Shown in pieces: positions 25,517 through 34,339 of a DNA stretch of 64,000 nt. This DNA is from Streptococcus mitis (lineage in GTDB: Bacteria > Bacillota > Bacilli > Lactobacillales > Streptococcaceae). The notes below the pieces were generated by a model that was given only the letters and a program-made list of their open reading frames with translations, had not been told where the DNA came from and did no database searches. The first letter of the stretch is position 1. Every line of letters starts with the position of its first letter. The stretch is taken from positions 8,712-72,711 of the forward strand of contig MKYF01000007.1 of NCBI GenBank assembly GCA_001914195.1, read 5' to 3'. Both the position numbers and the translations under genes were made by a program.

Positions 25517-25974
25517 TTGCCAAGGAGTTTGAGACTTTCTTGTTGGGGCAAGAGGAAACTTTTTTGACCCCTGCTGAAAATCTAGCTGTGTTGATTGATA
25601 CCCACAATGCAGATCACGCGACCCTCTTACTCAGTCAGATGACCTATACCCGTGTTCCTGTTGTGACAGATGAAAAACAGTTTGTTGGGACGATTGGGCT
25701 CAGAGATATTATGGCTTATCAGATGGAGCATGACTTGAGTCAAGAAATCATGGCGGATACGGATATTGTTCATATGACGAGAACGAACGTAGCGGTCGTC
25801 TCGCCTGATTTTACCATTACGGAGGTCTTGCACAAGCTGGTAGATGAGTCCTTCTTGCCGGTTGTGGATGCGTCTGGTATTTTCCAAGGAATTATTACGC
25901 GCAAGTCTATACTTAAGGCAGTCAATGCCCTCTTGCATGACTTTAGTAAGGAATATGAGATTCGATGCAAATGA
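25513..25974 (+). CDS. cbpB: CBS-pair protein CbpB/DarB (cyclic-di-AMP binding)
   Basis: 153 residues forming two CBS domains (about 20-75 and 85-145). YTRVPVVTDEKQFVGTIGLRDI and FLPVVDASGIFQGIITRKSILKA are the CBS cores. In this operon position the family corresponds to the c-di-AMP receptor CbpB (DarB in Bacillus), which links c-di-AMP to (p)ppGpp synthesis. Binding cannot be read from the sequence, so the name depends on family and context. Confidence 0.82.
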   Translation: MIAKEFETFLLGQEETFLTPAENLAVLIDTHNADHATLLLSQMTYTRVPVVTDEKQFVGTIGLRDIMAYQMEHDLSQEIMADTDIVHMTRTNVAVVSPDFTITEVLHKLVDESFLPVVDASGIFQGIITRKSILKAVNALLHDFSKEYEIRCK

Positions 25975-26705
25975 GAGACAGGATTTCAGACTTTTTAGAG
26001 GAAAAGCAGGGTCTGTCTGCCAATTCCAAGCAGTCTTATAAGTATGATCTGGAGCAATTTTTAGACATTGTAGGCGAGCGGATTTCTGAGACCAGTCTCA
26101 AGATTTACCAAGCCCAGCTAGCCAATCTAAAAATCAGCGCCCAGAAGCGAAAGATTTCGGCCTGTAACCAATTTCTCTACTTCCTCTATCAAAAAGGAGA
26201 AGTGGATAGCTTTTATCGCTTGGAATTAGCTAAACAAGCTGAAAAGAAGACCGAAAAGCCAGAAATTCTAGACCTAGACTCTTTTTGGCAAGAAAGTGAT
26301 TATCCAGAGGGTCGCTTGCTAGCGCTCTTAATCCTAGAAATGGGGCTCTTGCCGAGTGAGATTTTAGCTCTAAAGGTTGCGGATATCAATCTGGACTTTC
26401 AGGTGTTGCGAATCAAGAAGGCTTCCCAACAGAGGATTGTCACCATTCCCACAACCTTGCTGTCAGAGTTGGAACCCTTGATGGGGCAGACCTATCTCTT
26501 TGAAAGGGGAGGGAAAGCCTATTCTCGTCAGTGGGCCTTTCGTCAGCTAGAGTCCTTTGTCAAGGAGAAAGGTTTCTCAACCTTATCCGCTCAAGCCTTG
26601 AGGGAACAGTTCATTCTACGACAAATTGAAAACAAGGTCGATTTGTACGAAATTGCAAAAAAATTAGGATTAAAAACAGTCCTGACCTTAGAAAAATATA
26701 GATAA
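25965..26705 (+). CDS. XerD-like tyrosine recombinase family protein, catalytic residues degenerate
   Basis: 246 residues with an N-terminal SAM-like domain (EEKQGLSANSKQSYKYDLEQFL) and a C-terminal recombinase fold. At the first catalytic Arg, where the family has GLRxSE, this protein reads GLLPSEI. The HxLR box reads AQALREQF (His absent) and LGH is LGLKT. The C-terminal Tyr of LEKYR may remain. It is therefore probably inactive as a recombinase; streptococci resolve chromosomes with XerS. It sits before scpA, as usual in this genus. Function unknown. Confidence 0.85.
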   Translation: MQMRDRISDFLEEKQGLSANSKQSYKYDLEQFLDIVGERISETSLKIYQAQLANLKISAQKRKISACNQFLYFLYQKGEVDSFYRLELAKQAEKKTEKPEILDLDSFWQESDYPEGRLLALLILEMGLLPSEILALKVADINLDFQVLRIKKASQQRIVTIPTTLLSELEPLMGQTYLFERGGKAYSRQWAFRQLESFVKEKGFSTLSAQALREQFILRQIENKVDLYEIAKKLGLKTVLTLEKYR

Positions 26706-27433
26706 TGGATATTAAATTAAAAGATTTTGAAGGCCCACTGGACTTGCTTTTGCACCTGGTTTCTAAGTACCAGATGGATATCTACGATGTGCCCATCACA
26801 GAAGTCATTGAACAATACCTAGCCTATGTCTCAACCCTGCAGGCCATGCGTCTGGAAGTGACGGGTGAGTACATGGTTATGGCCAGTCAGCTCATGTTGA
26901 TTAAGAGCCGCAAGCTTCTTCCAAAGGTGGTGGAAGTGACAGATTTGGAAGATGACCTGGAGCAGGACCTTCTCTCTCAAATCGAAGAATACCGCAAGTT
27001 CAAGCTCTTGGGTGAACACTTGGAAGCCAAGCACCAAGAACGGGCCCAGCACTATTCCAAAGCGCCGACAGAGTTGATTTACGAAGATGCGGAGCTTGTG
27101 CATGACAAGACGACCATTGACCTCTTTTTGGCTTTTTCAAATATCCTAGCAAAGAAAAAAGAGGAGTTTGAACAGAATCACACGACTATCTTGCGGGATG
27201 AGTATAAGATTGAGGACATGATGGTTATCGTGAAAGAGTCCTTGACTGGACGAGATCAGTTGCGCTTGCAGGATTTGTTTAAGGAAGCCCGGAATCTCCA
27301 AGAGGTCATCACCCTCTTTTTGGCCACCCTAGAGTTAATCAAAACCCAGGAGCTGATCCTCGTGCAAGAGGAGAGTTTTGGAGATATTTATCTCATGGAA
27401 AAGAAGGAAGAAAGTCAAGTGGCCCAAAGCTAG
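26705..27433 (+). CDS. scpA: Segregation and condensation protein A
   Basis: 242 residues; the kleisin subunit that bridges SMC heads in the bacterial condensin. The N-terminal MDIKLKDFEGPLDLLLHLVSKYQMDIYDVPI is the SMC-binding part. The C-terminal winged helix includes FLATLELIKTQELILVQEESFGDI. It starts on the last base of the preceding gene's stop and precedes scpB by 18 bases. Confidence 0.95.
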   Translation: MDIKLKDFEGPLDLLLHLVSKYQMDIYDVPITEVIEQYLAYVSTLQAMRLEVTGEYMVMASQLMLIKSRKLLPKVVEVTDLEDDLEQDLLSQIEEYRKFKLLGEHLEAKHQERAQHYSKAPTELIYEDAELVHDKTTIDLFLAFSNILAKKKEEFEQNHTTILRDEYKIEDMMVIVKESLTGRDQLRLQDLFKEARNLQEVITLFLATLELIKTQELILVQEESFGDIYLMEKKEESQVAQS

Positions 27434-27451
27434 ACTTGATAGAGAGGAAAG

Positions 27452-28021
27452 ATGAGTACTTTAGCAGAAATAGAAGCGCTCTTGTTTGTAGCGGGTGAAG
27501 ATGGGATTAGGGTCCGCCAGTTAGCTGAACTCCTCTCTCTGCCACCGACAGGCATCCAACAGAGTTTAGAAAAATTAGCCCAGAAGTATGAAAAGGACCT
27601 AGATTCCAGTTTGGCTCTGATTGAGACAGGGGGCGCTTATAGATTGGTGACCAAGCCTCAATTTGCAGAGATTTTGAAGGAATACTCTAAGGCACCTATC
27701 AACCAGAGTTTATCTCGGGCTGCCTTTGAAACCTTGTCCATCATTGCCTACAAGCAGCCCATCACACGGATAGAGATTGATGCCATCCGTGGGGTCAACT
27801 CGAGTGGGGCATTGGCAAAGTTGCAGGCCTTTGACTTGATACGAGAAGACGGGAAAAAAGAAGTGTTGGGTCGCCCTAACCTCTATGTGACTACAGATTA
27901 TTTCCTAGATTACATGGGGATAAATCATTTGGAAGAATTACCAGTGATTGATGAGCTTGAGATTCAAGCCCAAGAAAGCCAATTATTTGGTGAAAGGATA
28001 GAAGAAGATGAGAATCAATAA
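27452..28021 (+). CDS. scpB: Segregation and condensation protein B
   Basis: 189 residues with two winged-helix domains. EALLFVAGEDGIRVRQLAELL begins the first and LSIIAYKQPITRIEIDAIRGVNSSGAL is the family hallmark in the second. It dimerises and regulates ScpA-SMC. AGAGAGGAAAG precedes the ATG. Overlaps rluB by 14 bases. Confidence 0.95.
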   Translation: MSTLAEIEALLFVAGEDGIRVRQLAELLSLPPTGIQQSLEKLAQKYEKDLDSSLALIETGGAYRLVTKPQFAEILKEYSKAPINQSLSRAAFETLSIIAYKQPITRIEIDAIRGVNSSGALAKLQAFDLIREDGKKEVLGRPNLYVTTDYFLDYMGINHLEELPVIDELEIQAQESQLFGERIEEDENQ

Positions 28022-28730
28022 GTATATTGCCCACGCAGGTGTGGCCAGTAGGAGAAAAGCAGAAGAGCTGATCAAGCAAGGCTTGGTGACGGTCAATGGT
28101 CAAGTAGTGCGTGAACTAGCAACGACCATCAAGTCAGGCGACAAGGTCGAAGTGGAAGGCCAACCTATCTACAACGAAGAAAAGGTCTATTATCTACTTA
28201 ACAAACCACGCGGTGTCATTTCCAGTGTGACAGATGACAAGGGCCGCAAGACGGTTGTCGACCTCTTGCCCAATGTGAAGGAACGCATCTACCCTGTAGG
28301 TCGTTTGGACTGGGATACATCAGGAGTTTTGATTTTGACCAATGATGGGGATTTTACGGATGAAATGATTCACCCTCGTAATGAGATTGACAAGGTTTAT
28401 GTTGCGCGTGTTAAAGGTGTGGCCAATAAGGATAATCTCCGCCCCTTGACCCGTGGACTTGATATTGATGGCAAGAAAACCAAGCCAGCTGTTTATGAGA
28501 TTCTCAAAGTGGATCCAGTCAAAAACCGCTCTGTGGTGCAGTTGACTATCCATGAAGGGCGTAACCATCAGGTTAAAAAGATGTTTGAAGCTGTCGGTCT
28601 CCAAGTGGACAAGTTGTCTCGGACTCGTTTCGGACATCTAGACTTGACAGGACTCCGTCCAGGAGAATCCCGTCGTCTTAATAAAAAAGAAATCAGCCAA
28701 CTACACACCATGGCTGTAACCAAGAAATAA
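28008..28730 (+). CDS. rluB: 23S rRNA pseudouridine synthase, RluB type
   Basis: 240 residues: S4 RNA-binding domain (MRINKYIAHAGVASRRKAEELI) and an RsuA/RluB catalytic domain with the active Asp in GRLDWDTSGVLILTNDGDF. It makes pseudouridine in 23S rRNA in the B subfamily; the exact position is inferred from the E. coli homologue. Its stop shares a base with the yidD start. Confidence 0.92.
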   Translation: MRINKYIAHAGVASRRKAEELIKQGLVTVNGQVVRELATTIKSGDKVEVEGQPIYNEEKVYYLLNKPRGVISSVTDDKGRKTVVDLLPNVKERIYPVGRLDWDTSGVLILTNDGDFTDEMIHPRNEIDKVYVARVKGVANKDNLRPLTRGLDIDGKKTKPAVYEILKVDPVKNRSVVQLTIHEGRNHQVKKMFEAVGLQVDKLSRTRFGHLDLTGLRPGESRRLNKKEISQLHTMAVTKK

Positions 28731-28972
28731 TGAAACGAATTTTAATAGTGCCTGTGCGATTTTACCAACGTTTTATCTCACCAGCCTTTCCCCCCTCTTG
28801 TCGCTTTGAGCCGACTTGTTCCAACTACATGATTCAGGCTATTGAAAAACATGGCTTCAAGGGTGTCTTGATGGGCTTGGATCGGATTTTACGTTGCCAT
28901 CCCTGGTCGAAAACAGGTAAGGACCCCGTCCCAGACCACTTTTCCCTCAAACGAAATCAAGAAGGGGAATGA
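28730..28972 (+). CDS. yidD: Membrane protein insertion efficiency factor YidD
   Basis: 80 residues with an amphipathic N-terminus and the hallmark PSCRFEPTCSNYMIQAIEKHG, then the RCHPW motif. YidD assists YidC/Sec insertion at the membrane. Last gene of the murI-yidD operon, directly before a terminator. Confidence 0.93.
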   Translation: MKRILIVPVRFYQRFISPAFPPSCRFEPTCSNYMIQAIEKHGFKGVLMGLDRILRCHPWSKTGKDPVPDHFSLKRNQEGE

Positions 28973-29000
28973 GGCTAGGTAAACAGACTTTAAAATGATA

Positions 29001-29048
29001 AAAACGCATCCTATCAGGTTTGAGTGAGCTTGATAGGATGCGTTTTAT
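29001..29048 (+). terminator. Terminator of the murI-yidD operon
   Basis: AAAACGCATCCTATCA pairs with TGATAGGATGCGTTTTAT across a short loop. Confidence 0.88.
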
Positions 29049-29067
29049 CATGTAAAGATGTTAGTTG

Positions 29068-29172
29068 ATACTCAATGAAAATCAAAAAGCAAACTAGGAA
29101 ACTAGCCGCAGGCTGTACTTGAGTACGGCAAGGCGACGTTGACGTGGTTTGAATTTGATTTTCGAAGAGTAT
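29068..29172 (-). repeat. BOX element, A-C type
   Basis: About 105 bases in reverse orientation: starts ATACTCAATGAAAATC, contains GTACGGCAAGGCGACGTTGACG and ends GATTTTCGAAGAGTAT. It lies between the convergent yidD and piuA genes. Confidence 0.9.
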
Positions 29173-29186
29173 GAGTTTGAAGTTGC

Positions 29187-30152
29187 TTATTTCAAGCCTT
29201 TTTGTGCGTCTTCAATCATGAGTTTTGTTGATTCTAGTCCGCCTCCACTTAGATACCAGAGGTCTGGTGTTAGTTGGATGATCTTGCCATTTTTAGCGGC
29301 AGGTGTTTCAGCGATAAGGGCATTTTCTAGGACCCCGTCGTTGCTTGAGTTGTCACCACCGATGGCAAGGGTACGGTTGATAACAAAGAGGATATCAGGA
29401 TTGATTTCTTTGACACTTTCAAAGCTGACTTCTTGTCCGTGGCGAGAATCTTCAAATTGAGTATCAGTTGGCTTGAATTTCAAGGTTTGGTACAAGAAAG
29501 AGAAACGAGATTGGGCACCAAAGGCAGCCATTTTTCCTTCGTTGAGGAGAATAGCAAGGGCTTTTTTGTCAGAGCTTTCATTTTTAGTAGCGACTTCTTG
29601 GATGCTCTTGTCTAGCTTAGCCAATTCTTCCTTGGCTTTCTGTGTACCAGTTTCGCCGAAGGCACTTGCTAAGGATTCGATATTAGCCTTAGTTGAAGTC
29701 CAGTAGTCGTCCTTGCCTGCTTGGAAGAGAACAGTCGGAGCGATTTCGTTGAACTTATCTACGAATTTTTGGGTACGTGGTGAAGCGATAATTAGGTCTG
29801 GTTCAAGAGCAGCAAGGGCTTCTAGGTCTGGCTCAACCATAGAACCAACATTTTTAACTTTTCCAGCTAGGTCTTTAAGATAAGTCGGAACAGTTTTTGT
29901 AGGCATTCCGACGATATTCTTTTCAAAACCTAAAGCGCGAATAGTATCCGCAGCACCGAGGTCAAAGGTCACAATCTTTTCAGGGACTTTTGAAAGTGTG
30001 ACTACACCTAGTGAACTTTTAATGGTTACCTCTGTTGGAGCAGAGCTACTTGACTCCGTCTTACTAGTGCTTGAATTTGTACTACATGCACCAAGTAGGA
30101 GCAAGAAGCTGGCTACTAGGGCAGTTAGGTAAAGTTTGAGGGATGTTTTCAT
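29187..30152 (-). CDS. piuA: Iron-compound ABC transporter binding lipoprotein PiuA
   Basis: 321 residues; signal peptide ends in LLGAC (lipid-anchored Cys at about residue 23). The domain is periplasmic-binding-protein-like class 2 (FepB/FhuD type), with the start VPEKIVTFDLGAADTIRALG. Pneumococcal PiuA binds iron compounds such as haem and catechol complexes. Last gene of the piuBCDA order on the minus strand. The 95-base gap from piuD carries an AGTCTCT/AGAGACT hairpin that may protect or process the mRNA. Confidence 0.94.
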   Translation of the reverse strand: MKTSLKLYLTALVASFLLLLGACSTNSSTSKTESSSSAPTEVTIKSSLGVVTLSKVPEKIVTFDLGAADTIRALGFEKNIVGMPTKTVPTYLKDLAGKVKNVGSMVEPDLEALAALEPDLIIASPRTQKFVDKFNEIAPTVLFQAGKDDYWTSTKANIESLASAFGETGTQKAKEELAKLDKSIQEVATKNESSDKKALAILLNEGKMAAFGAQSRFSFLYQTLKFKPTDTQFEDSRHGQEVSFESVKEINPDILFVINRTLAIGGDNSSNDGVLENALIAETPAAKNGKIIQLTPDLWYLSGGGLESTKLMIEDAQKGLK

Positions 30153-30247
30153 GATTTCTCCTTTTTAAAATGTGATAACGATTTAGGGAGTCTCTAGGTT
30201 TTATTGACTAAGAGACTGAAGGTTCTCTAACTTGAGCTTCTATGTTA

Positions 30248-31000
30248 CTAGCTATAGATACAGATCTTTTTGCCATTGATATCAGCTAGCGTGATGGGAA
30301 TCTCATAGAGTTGACTGAGCAGGTCAGCCTGCATGATTTGATCGGTTCTTCCCTTGCTAAAGACTTGACCGTCCTTGAAGGCGATAATTTCATCCGCATA
30401 CTGGCTGGCCATGTTAATATCGTGGAGAACGATGATAATGGTCTTGCCGAGTTCCTCCACCAGTCGCTTGAGAATCTGCATCATACTAACACTTTGCTTG
30501 ATATCGAGATTGTTGAGTGGTTCGTCCAGCAAGATAAAGTCCGTATCTTGGGCCAGTACCATAGCGATAAAGACCCGCTGGAGCTGGCCTCCAGACAGGC
30601 TATCGATGTAGCGGTCTTTTAAGTTGGTCAGTTCCAGATAGTCCAGAGTTTCTCGGATTTTTTCCCAATCTTCTGGTCTCAGTCGACCTCGGCTGTAGGG
30701 AAAACGTCCAAAACTGACCAGTTCTTCCACCGTCAATTTGGCTTGGTAATTGATTTTCTGCTTTAGGATAGTCAGTTCTTGAGCCAGTTCTTGCGAATTC
30801 CAACTCTCGATTTCACGGCCTTTGATACTGAGAATTCCCTGATCTTTCTTGGTCAGTCTGCTCATGATGGAGAGGAGAGTCGATTTTCCAGCACCATTTG
30901 GACCAATGAAGGCTGTCAGTTTCTGAGGACTGACTTCAAGCGAAATGCCTAGCAAAATATCCTGTTTTTGAATGGATTTGTCAATGTTTTTCAGTTTCAC
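30248..31000 (-). CDS. piuD: Iron-compound ABC transporter ATPase PiuD
   Basis: 250 residues. Walker A GPNGAGKS, signature LSGGQLQRV, Walker B FILLDEPLNNLD and switch VLHDINMA are all present. It powers uptake through PiuBC. Its start overlaps the piuC end by 4 bases. Confidence 0.94.
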   Translation of the reverse strand: MKLKNIDKSIQKQDILLGISLEVSPQKLTAFIGPNGAGKSTLLSIMSRLTKKDQGILSIKGREIESWNSQELAQELTILKQKINYQAKLTVEELVSFGRFPYSRGRLRPEDWEKIRETLDYLELTNLKDRYIDSLSGGQLQRVFIAMVLAQDTDFILLDEPLNNLDIKQSVSMMQILKRLVEELGKTIIIVLHDINMASQYADEIIAFKDGQVFSKGRTDQIMQADLLSQLYEIPITLADINGKKICIYS

Positions 31001-31953
31001 TGACGCGCCCTCCTGTAGAGTAAAATAAAGAATAAGAAGCCACCCACGCTCTCGATGATCATGCTGATGCGAATTTCTAGTGCAAAGACTCGTTCAATCA
31101 AGGCTTGCCCCAAGGTTAAGCTAATAAATCCAACCAGAATGGCTACGATAAAGAGTAACTTGTGCCGATAGTCTTTGACAATCAGGTAGGTGAGGTTAGC
31201 CAGCATAAAGCCGAAGAAGGCCATAGGTCCTACCAAGGCAGTGGCCGTTGAGGTCAAAAGCACGATGCCCCAGAGGAGTTCTTTCTGTTCTTTTTCAACA
31301 TCGAGTCCCAATATCTGAGCAGTTTCTCTTTGTAGGTGCAAGACATCCAGAATGACTGCTTTCCGAAAGAAAAAGAGTGTCAAAGCAAGGATAATCAGAG
31401 AGCCGATGGCTAGGATGGAAGTATTGAGATGCTGAAAGGAAGCAAAGAGACTGTTCTGCAATTTATCGTATTCATTTGGATCCATTAGGACCTGGAGGAA
31501 GGTACTGATATTTCGAAAGAGACTTCCAAGGGCTAGACAGATTAGCAGGATGAAGACCAGGTCTTGTTTCATCAGTGTCTTCAAGTAGCCTTGTAAGGCG
31601 AGAAAGAAGAGAGATTGGACAAGAAGTAAGACTAGGAATTCTAAGATAGGGGACTTGCCAAGTTGAAGAAACTTGCTTTCAAAAACCAGTAGTAGGGTTT
31701 GTAGTAGGACGTAGAAGGATTCGATTCCTAAAATACTAGGAGTCAGGAAACGATTTTCCGTCAGGGTTTGAAAACTAATGGTCGAAATCCCAGTCGCGAT
31801 AGCTACCAAGAGATAAACGATGATTTTTTGGGAACGTAGCTTCCAAGCAAAGGCTGACAAGTGAGTGATGGGCCAAAAGTAGAGAAGACAAGCTCCGATG
31901 GCAAGAATAATGATAATCCAGAAGAGCTTAGTATGTTTGCTTTTAGACTGCAT
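30997..31953 (-). CDS. piuC: Iron-compound ABC transporter permease PiuC
   Basis: 318 residues of the FecCD family with about nine membrane segments. The start at 31953 is chosen because GAGAGGGGG precedes it. It overlaps the end of piuB by 11 bases; longer in-frame starts inside piuB are less likely. QETAQILGLDVEKEQ is the cytoplasmic coupling loop. Confidence 0.9.
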   Translation of the reverse strand: MQSKSKHTKLFWIIIILAIGACLLYFWPITHLSAFAWKLRSQKIIVYLLVAIATGISTISFQTLTENRFLTPSILGIESFYVLLQTLLLVFESKFLQLGKSPILEFLVLLLVQSLFFLALQGYLKTLMKQDLVFILLICLALGSLFRNISTFLQVLMDPNEYDKLQNSLFASFQHLNTSILAIGSLIILALTLFFFRKAVILDVLHLQRETAQILGLDVEKEQKELLWGIVLLTSTATALVGPMAFFGFMLANLTYLIVKDYRHKLLFIVAILVGFISLTLGQALIERVFALEIRISMIIESVGGFLFFILLYRRARQ

Positions 31954-32902
31954 CTTTTCGTCCCCCTCTCCAGAGAAGTAGGATAAAGACGAGGCTACCA
32001 ATGATTCCTAGTAGAAGACTGACAGACAGCTCATAGGGTCGAATCAGAACTCGGGATAGGATATCGCAAACCAGAACTAAATTGGCACCGACCAGTGCGA
32101 CGATGAGTTTGGTTTGACTTAGATTATCTCCATAGTGCTTGCGAACAAGATTGGGAACGATGACCCCGAGAAATGGCAAGCCACCCACAGTAATCATGGT
32201 AACACTAGTCGTTAGCGCCACCAGAAAGAGGGCCAGTTTTTCAAGCAGGGAGTATGAAATCCCCAAACTCTCGCTGGTTTCTTTCCCTAGATTCATGATG
32301 GTAAAAGTTTGGGATAATTTCCAAACGGCTATCAGGATAATGAGCCCTAAGAAGAGCCACTCATACTGATGGGTCTGAATCATGGAGAAGGAGCCCTGGG
32401 TCCAGGCGGTCATACTCTGAACCAGATTGAAACGGTAGGCGATAACTTCTGTCACAGAACCGATAATTCCACTATAGATGATCCCAATCAGAGGCAACAT
32501 CCATCTTTCCTTTATAGTAAAAATGGTCATAAAGGCTAGGAAGAAGAGGGTAAATACGATGGATGAAACAAAAGCAAAGAGCATCTTTTGGGTCAGACTA
32601 GCAGACGGAAAGACAAAGAGGCTCAGTACCATTCCCAGTTTGGCAGCTTCAGTGGTTCCAACTGTACTCGGAGCAGCAAACTGATTTTGAGTGATGGTCT
32701 GCATGAGCAGTCCGGCCATACTCATACTAGAGGCGGTCAGAAGAATGCTGATAGTTCTTGGAAGACGGGACTCCTGAAAGAGAAGCCAGGTCTGCTGGTC
32801 GAAAGCAAAGAGCTTTTTCCATGAAAAATCACTGGTCCCAATGCTAATAGAGAGAAAGATTAGGAGTAGAAGTAAGCCAATTAAATAATGAGAAAGTTTC
32901 AT
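31943..32902 (-). CDS. piuB: Iron-compound ABC transporter permease PiuB
   Basis: 319 residues, FecCD family, about nine membrane segments. ATG 32902 is preceded by AAAGGATGGGG; a TTG five codons upstream is unlikely. The coupling loop reads GKETSESLGISYSLLEK, and GGLPFLGVIVPNLVRKHYG is a family hallmark. First gene of the operon, with its own promoter. Confidence 0.9.
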   Translation of the reverse strand: MKLSHYLIGLLLLLIFLSISIGTSDFSWKKLFAFDQQTWLLFQESRLPRTISILLTASSMSMAGLLMQTITQNQFAAPSTVGTTEAAKLGMVLSLFVFPSASLTQKMLFAFVSSIVFTLFFLAFMTIFTIKERWMLPLIGIIYSGIIGSVTEVIAYRFNLVQSMTAWTQGSFSMIQTHQYEWLFLGLIILIAVWKLSQTFTIMNLGKETSESLGISYSLLEKLALFLVALTTSVTMITVGGLPFLGVIVPNLVRKHYGDNLSQTKLIVALVGANLVLVCDILSRVLIRPYELSVSLLLGIIGSLVFILLLWRGGRKDAV

Positions 32903-32925
32903 ACCCCATCCTTTCAAATAGATTT

Positions 32926-32980
32926 GGTATCGAAAGATACCCGCGGATATTACTGTAACACGATTTCTTTAATCTGTCAA
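32926..32980 (-). promoter_or_regulatory. piu operon promoter and downstream palindrome
   Basis: On the minus strand TTGACA (32980-32975), 17 bases, TACAGT (32957-32952). The transcript would then begin near a perfect inverted repeat, GGTATC-GAAA-GATACC on the plus strand (32926-32941), which could be an operator or an mRNA hairpin. In pneumococcus RitR controls piu; whether this is its site is not known to me. Confidence 0.65.
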
Positions 32981-33005
32981 TAAATTTTCTGACAATTTAA
33001 TGAAT

Positions 33006-33043
33006 AAAACAAGGAGAGAGCGCCAAGGCTTTCTCCTTTGTTA
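33006..33043 (-). terminator. Terminator of galE
   Basis: On the minus strand AACAAAGGAGA ... TCTCCTTGTTTTATT directly follows the galE stop. Confidence 0.8.
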
Positions 33044-33045
33044 TC

Positions 33046-34044
33046 CTATTCCAAAATGTTTTTGCCTTCTTTAACACGCCAACGATAATCTGATAAAATA
33101 ATATCTTCGAGGGAGTAGCTAGCCTTCCAATCAAGATATTTTTTAGCTTTTGATGCGTCTGCTAGGACGCTAGCTGGGTCACCAGCACGGCGAGCAACAA
33201 TTTCGTGTGGTATTTTTTGATTCAGTAATTCTTCAGCAGTTTTAAAGATTTCTTTGACGGTATAGCCTTTTTCAGTTCCTAAGTTAAAGATTTGAGAAGA
33301 ACTGTCTTCTTGAAATAGGTAGTTCATTCCTTTAACATGAGCCTGTGCAAGATCCAAGACATGAATGTAATCTCGAATACATGAACCATCACGTGTATCG
33401 TAGTCATCTCCAAATATTTTCAGGCGATCATTTTGTCCCAATGCGGTCTTGTTGATATTTGGAATGATATGAGTTGGATTTTTCACGCGCAGACCGTTTG
33501 AAGCATCCATTTCAGCCCCAGCAACATTAAAGTAACGGAAAATGACATATTTCCAATCGTAGCGATTGGCCATCCAGTAAATCATTCGTTCACCCATCAG
33601 TTTTGTTTCTGCATAAGGGTTGACAGGGTCGAGCAGGGTATCTTCAGCTGCCGGCTTGTCAATACAGTTATTACCATAGAGGGAAGCAGTCGAAGAGAAC
33701 ATGATTTTTTGAATGCCAACTTCAGATAAGACTTTGAGAACTTGGTTCATACCAGCAACATTGGCAGTGAAGTATTTACTTGGATTTTCAATACTTTCGC
33801 TCACAACAATTTCACCTGCACAATGAAGAACAGCATCAATCTGATTTTCTTCTAAGTAAGCTTTTAGGGCACTAGAATCATAAACATCTAGTTGTTTAAA
33901 GCTAGCACGACTATCTACAGCTGAACGATTTCCTGTAGAGAGATTATCTAGAACATGTACCTGATAGCCAGCATTTAAAAGAGCTTTAACGGTATGGGAG
34001 CCAATGTAGCCAGCTCCACCTGTGACAAGAATTGTTTTGGTCAT
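33046..34044 (-). CDS. galE: UDP-glucose 4-epimerase
   Basis: 332 residues of the extended short-chain dehydrogenase family. It interconverts UDP-glucose and UDP-galactose. The NAD motif is GGAGYIGS; the catalytic Ser/Thr region is FSSTASLYG and the active Tyr-Lys pair is YAETK. It is monocistronic on the minus strand with a likely -10 TAAAAT near 34078 and a terminator. The 295 bases upstream to pepA carry only promoter-like AT-rich sequence. Other galE copies may exist elsewhere. Confidence 0.92.
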   Translation of the reverse strand: MTKTILVTGGAGYIGSHTVKALLNAGYQVHVLDNLSTGNRSAVDSRASFKQLDVYDSSALKAYLEENQIDAVLHCAGEIVVSESIENPSKYFTANVAGMNQVLKVLSEVGIQKIMFSSTASLYGNNCIDKPAAEDTLLDPVNPYAETKLMGERMIYWMANRYDWKYVIFRYFNVAGAEMDASNGLRVKNPTHIIPNINKTALGQNDRLKIFGDDYDTRDGSCIRDYIHVLDLAQAHVKGMNYLFQEDSSSQIFNLGTEKGYTVKEIFKTAEELLNQKIPHEIVARRAGDPASVLADASKAKKYLDWKASYSLEDIILSDYRWRVKEGKNILE

Positions 34045-34339
34045 GATTTTTTCCTTTTTCTAGTTTTGTACTATTTTAAAGAAATAAGAAGGCGAAGTCA
34101 ACTATTTTCTGCAAATTTCATGAAAAAATTGAACGGATATAGCATTGAATTGTTTTTTTGTTTGGGAATTAATAGTTTGGTTGGTTTTGGAATAGTTCTT
34201 AGATTTCACCTCACATGCAAGAAAATACAATCTTTTTCTAAGATACAGTAAGACTAAGATACTAATTTAGAAATCCACCTTCCCGCTATCCTTCTCCTAT
34301 AAAAAGTGGTAAAATGGATGAAAGAAAGAAGGAATTGAA

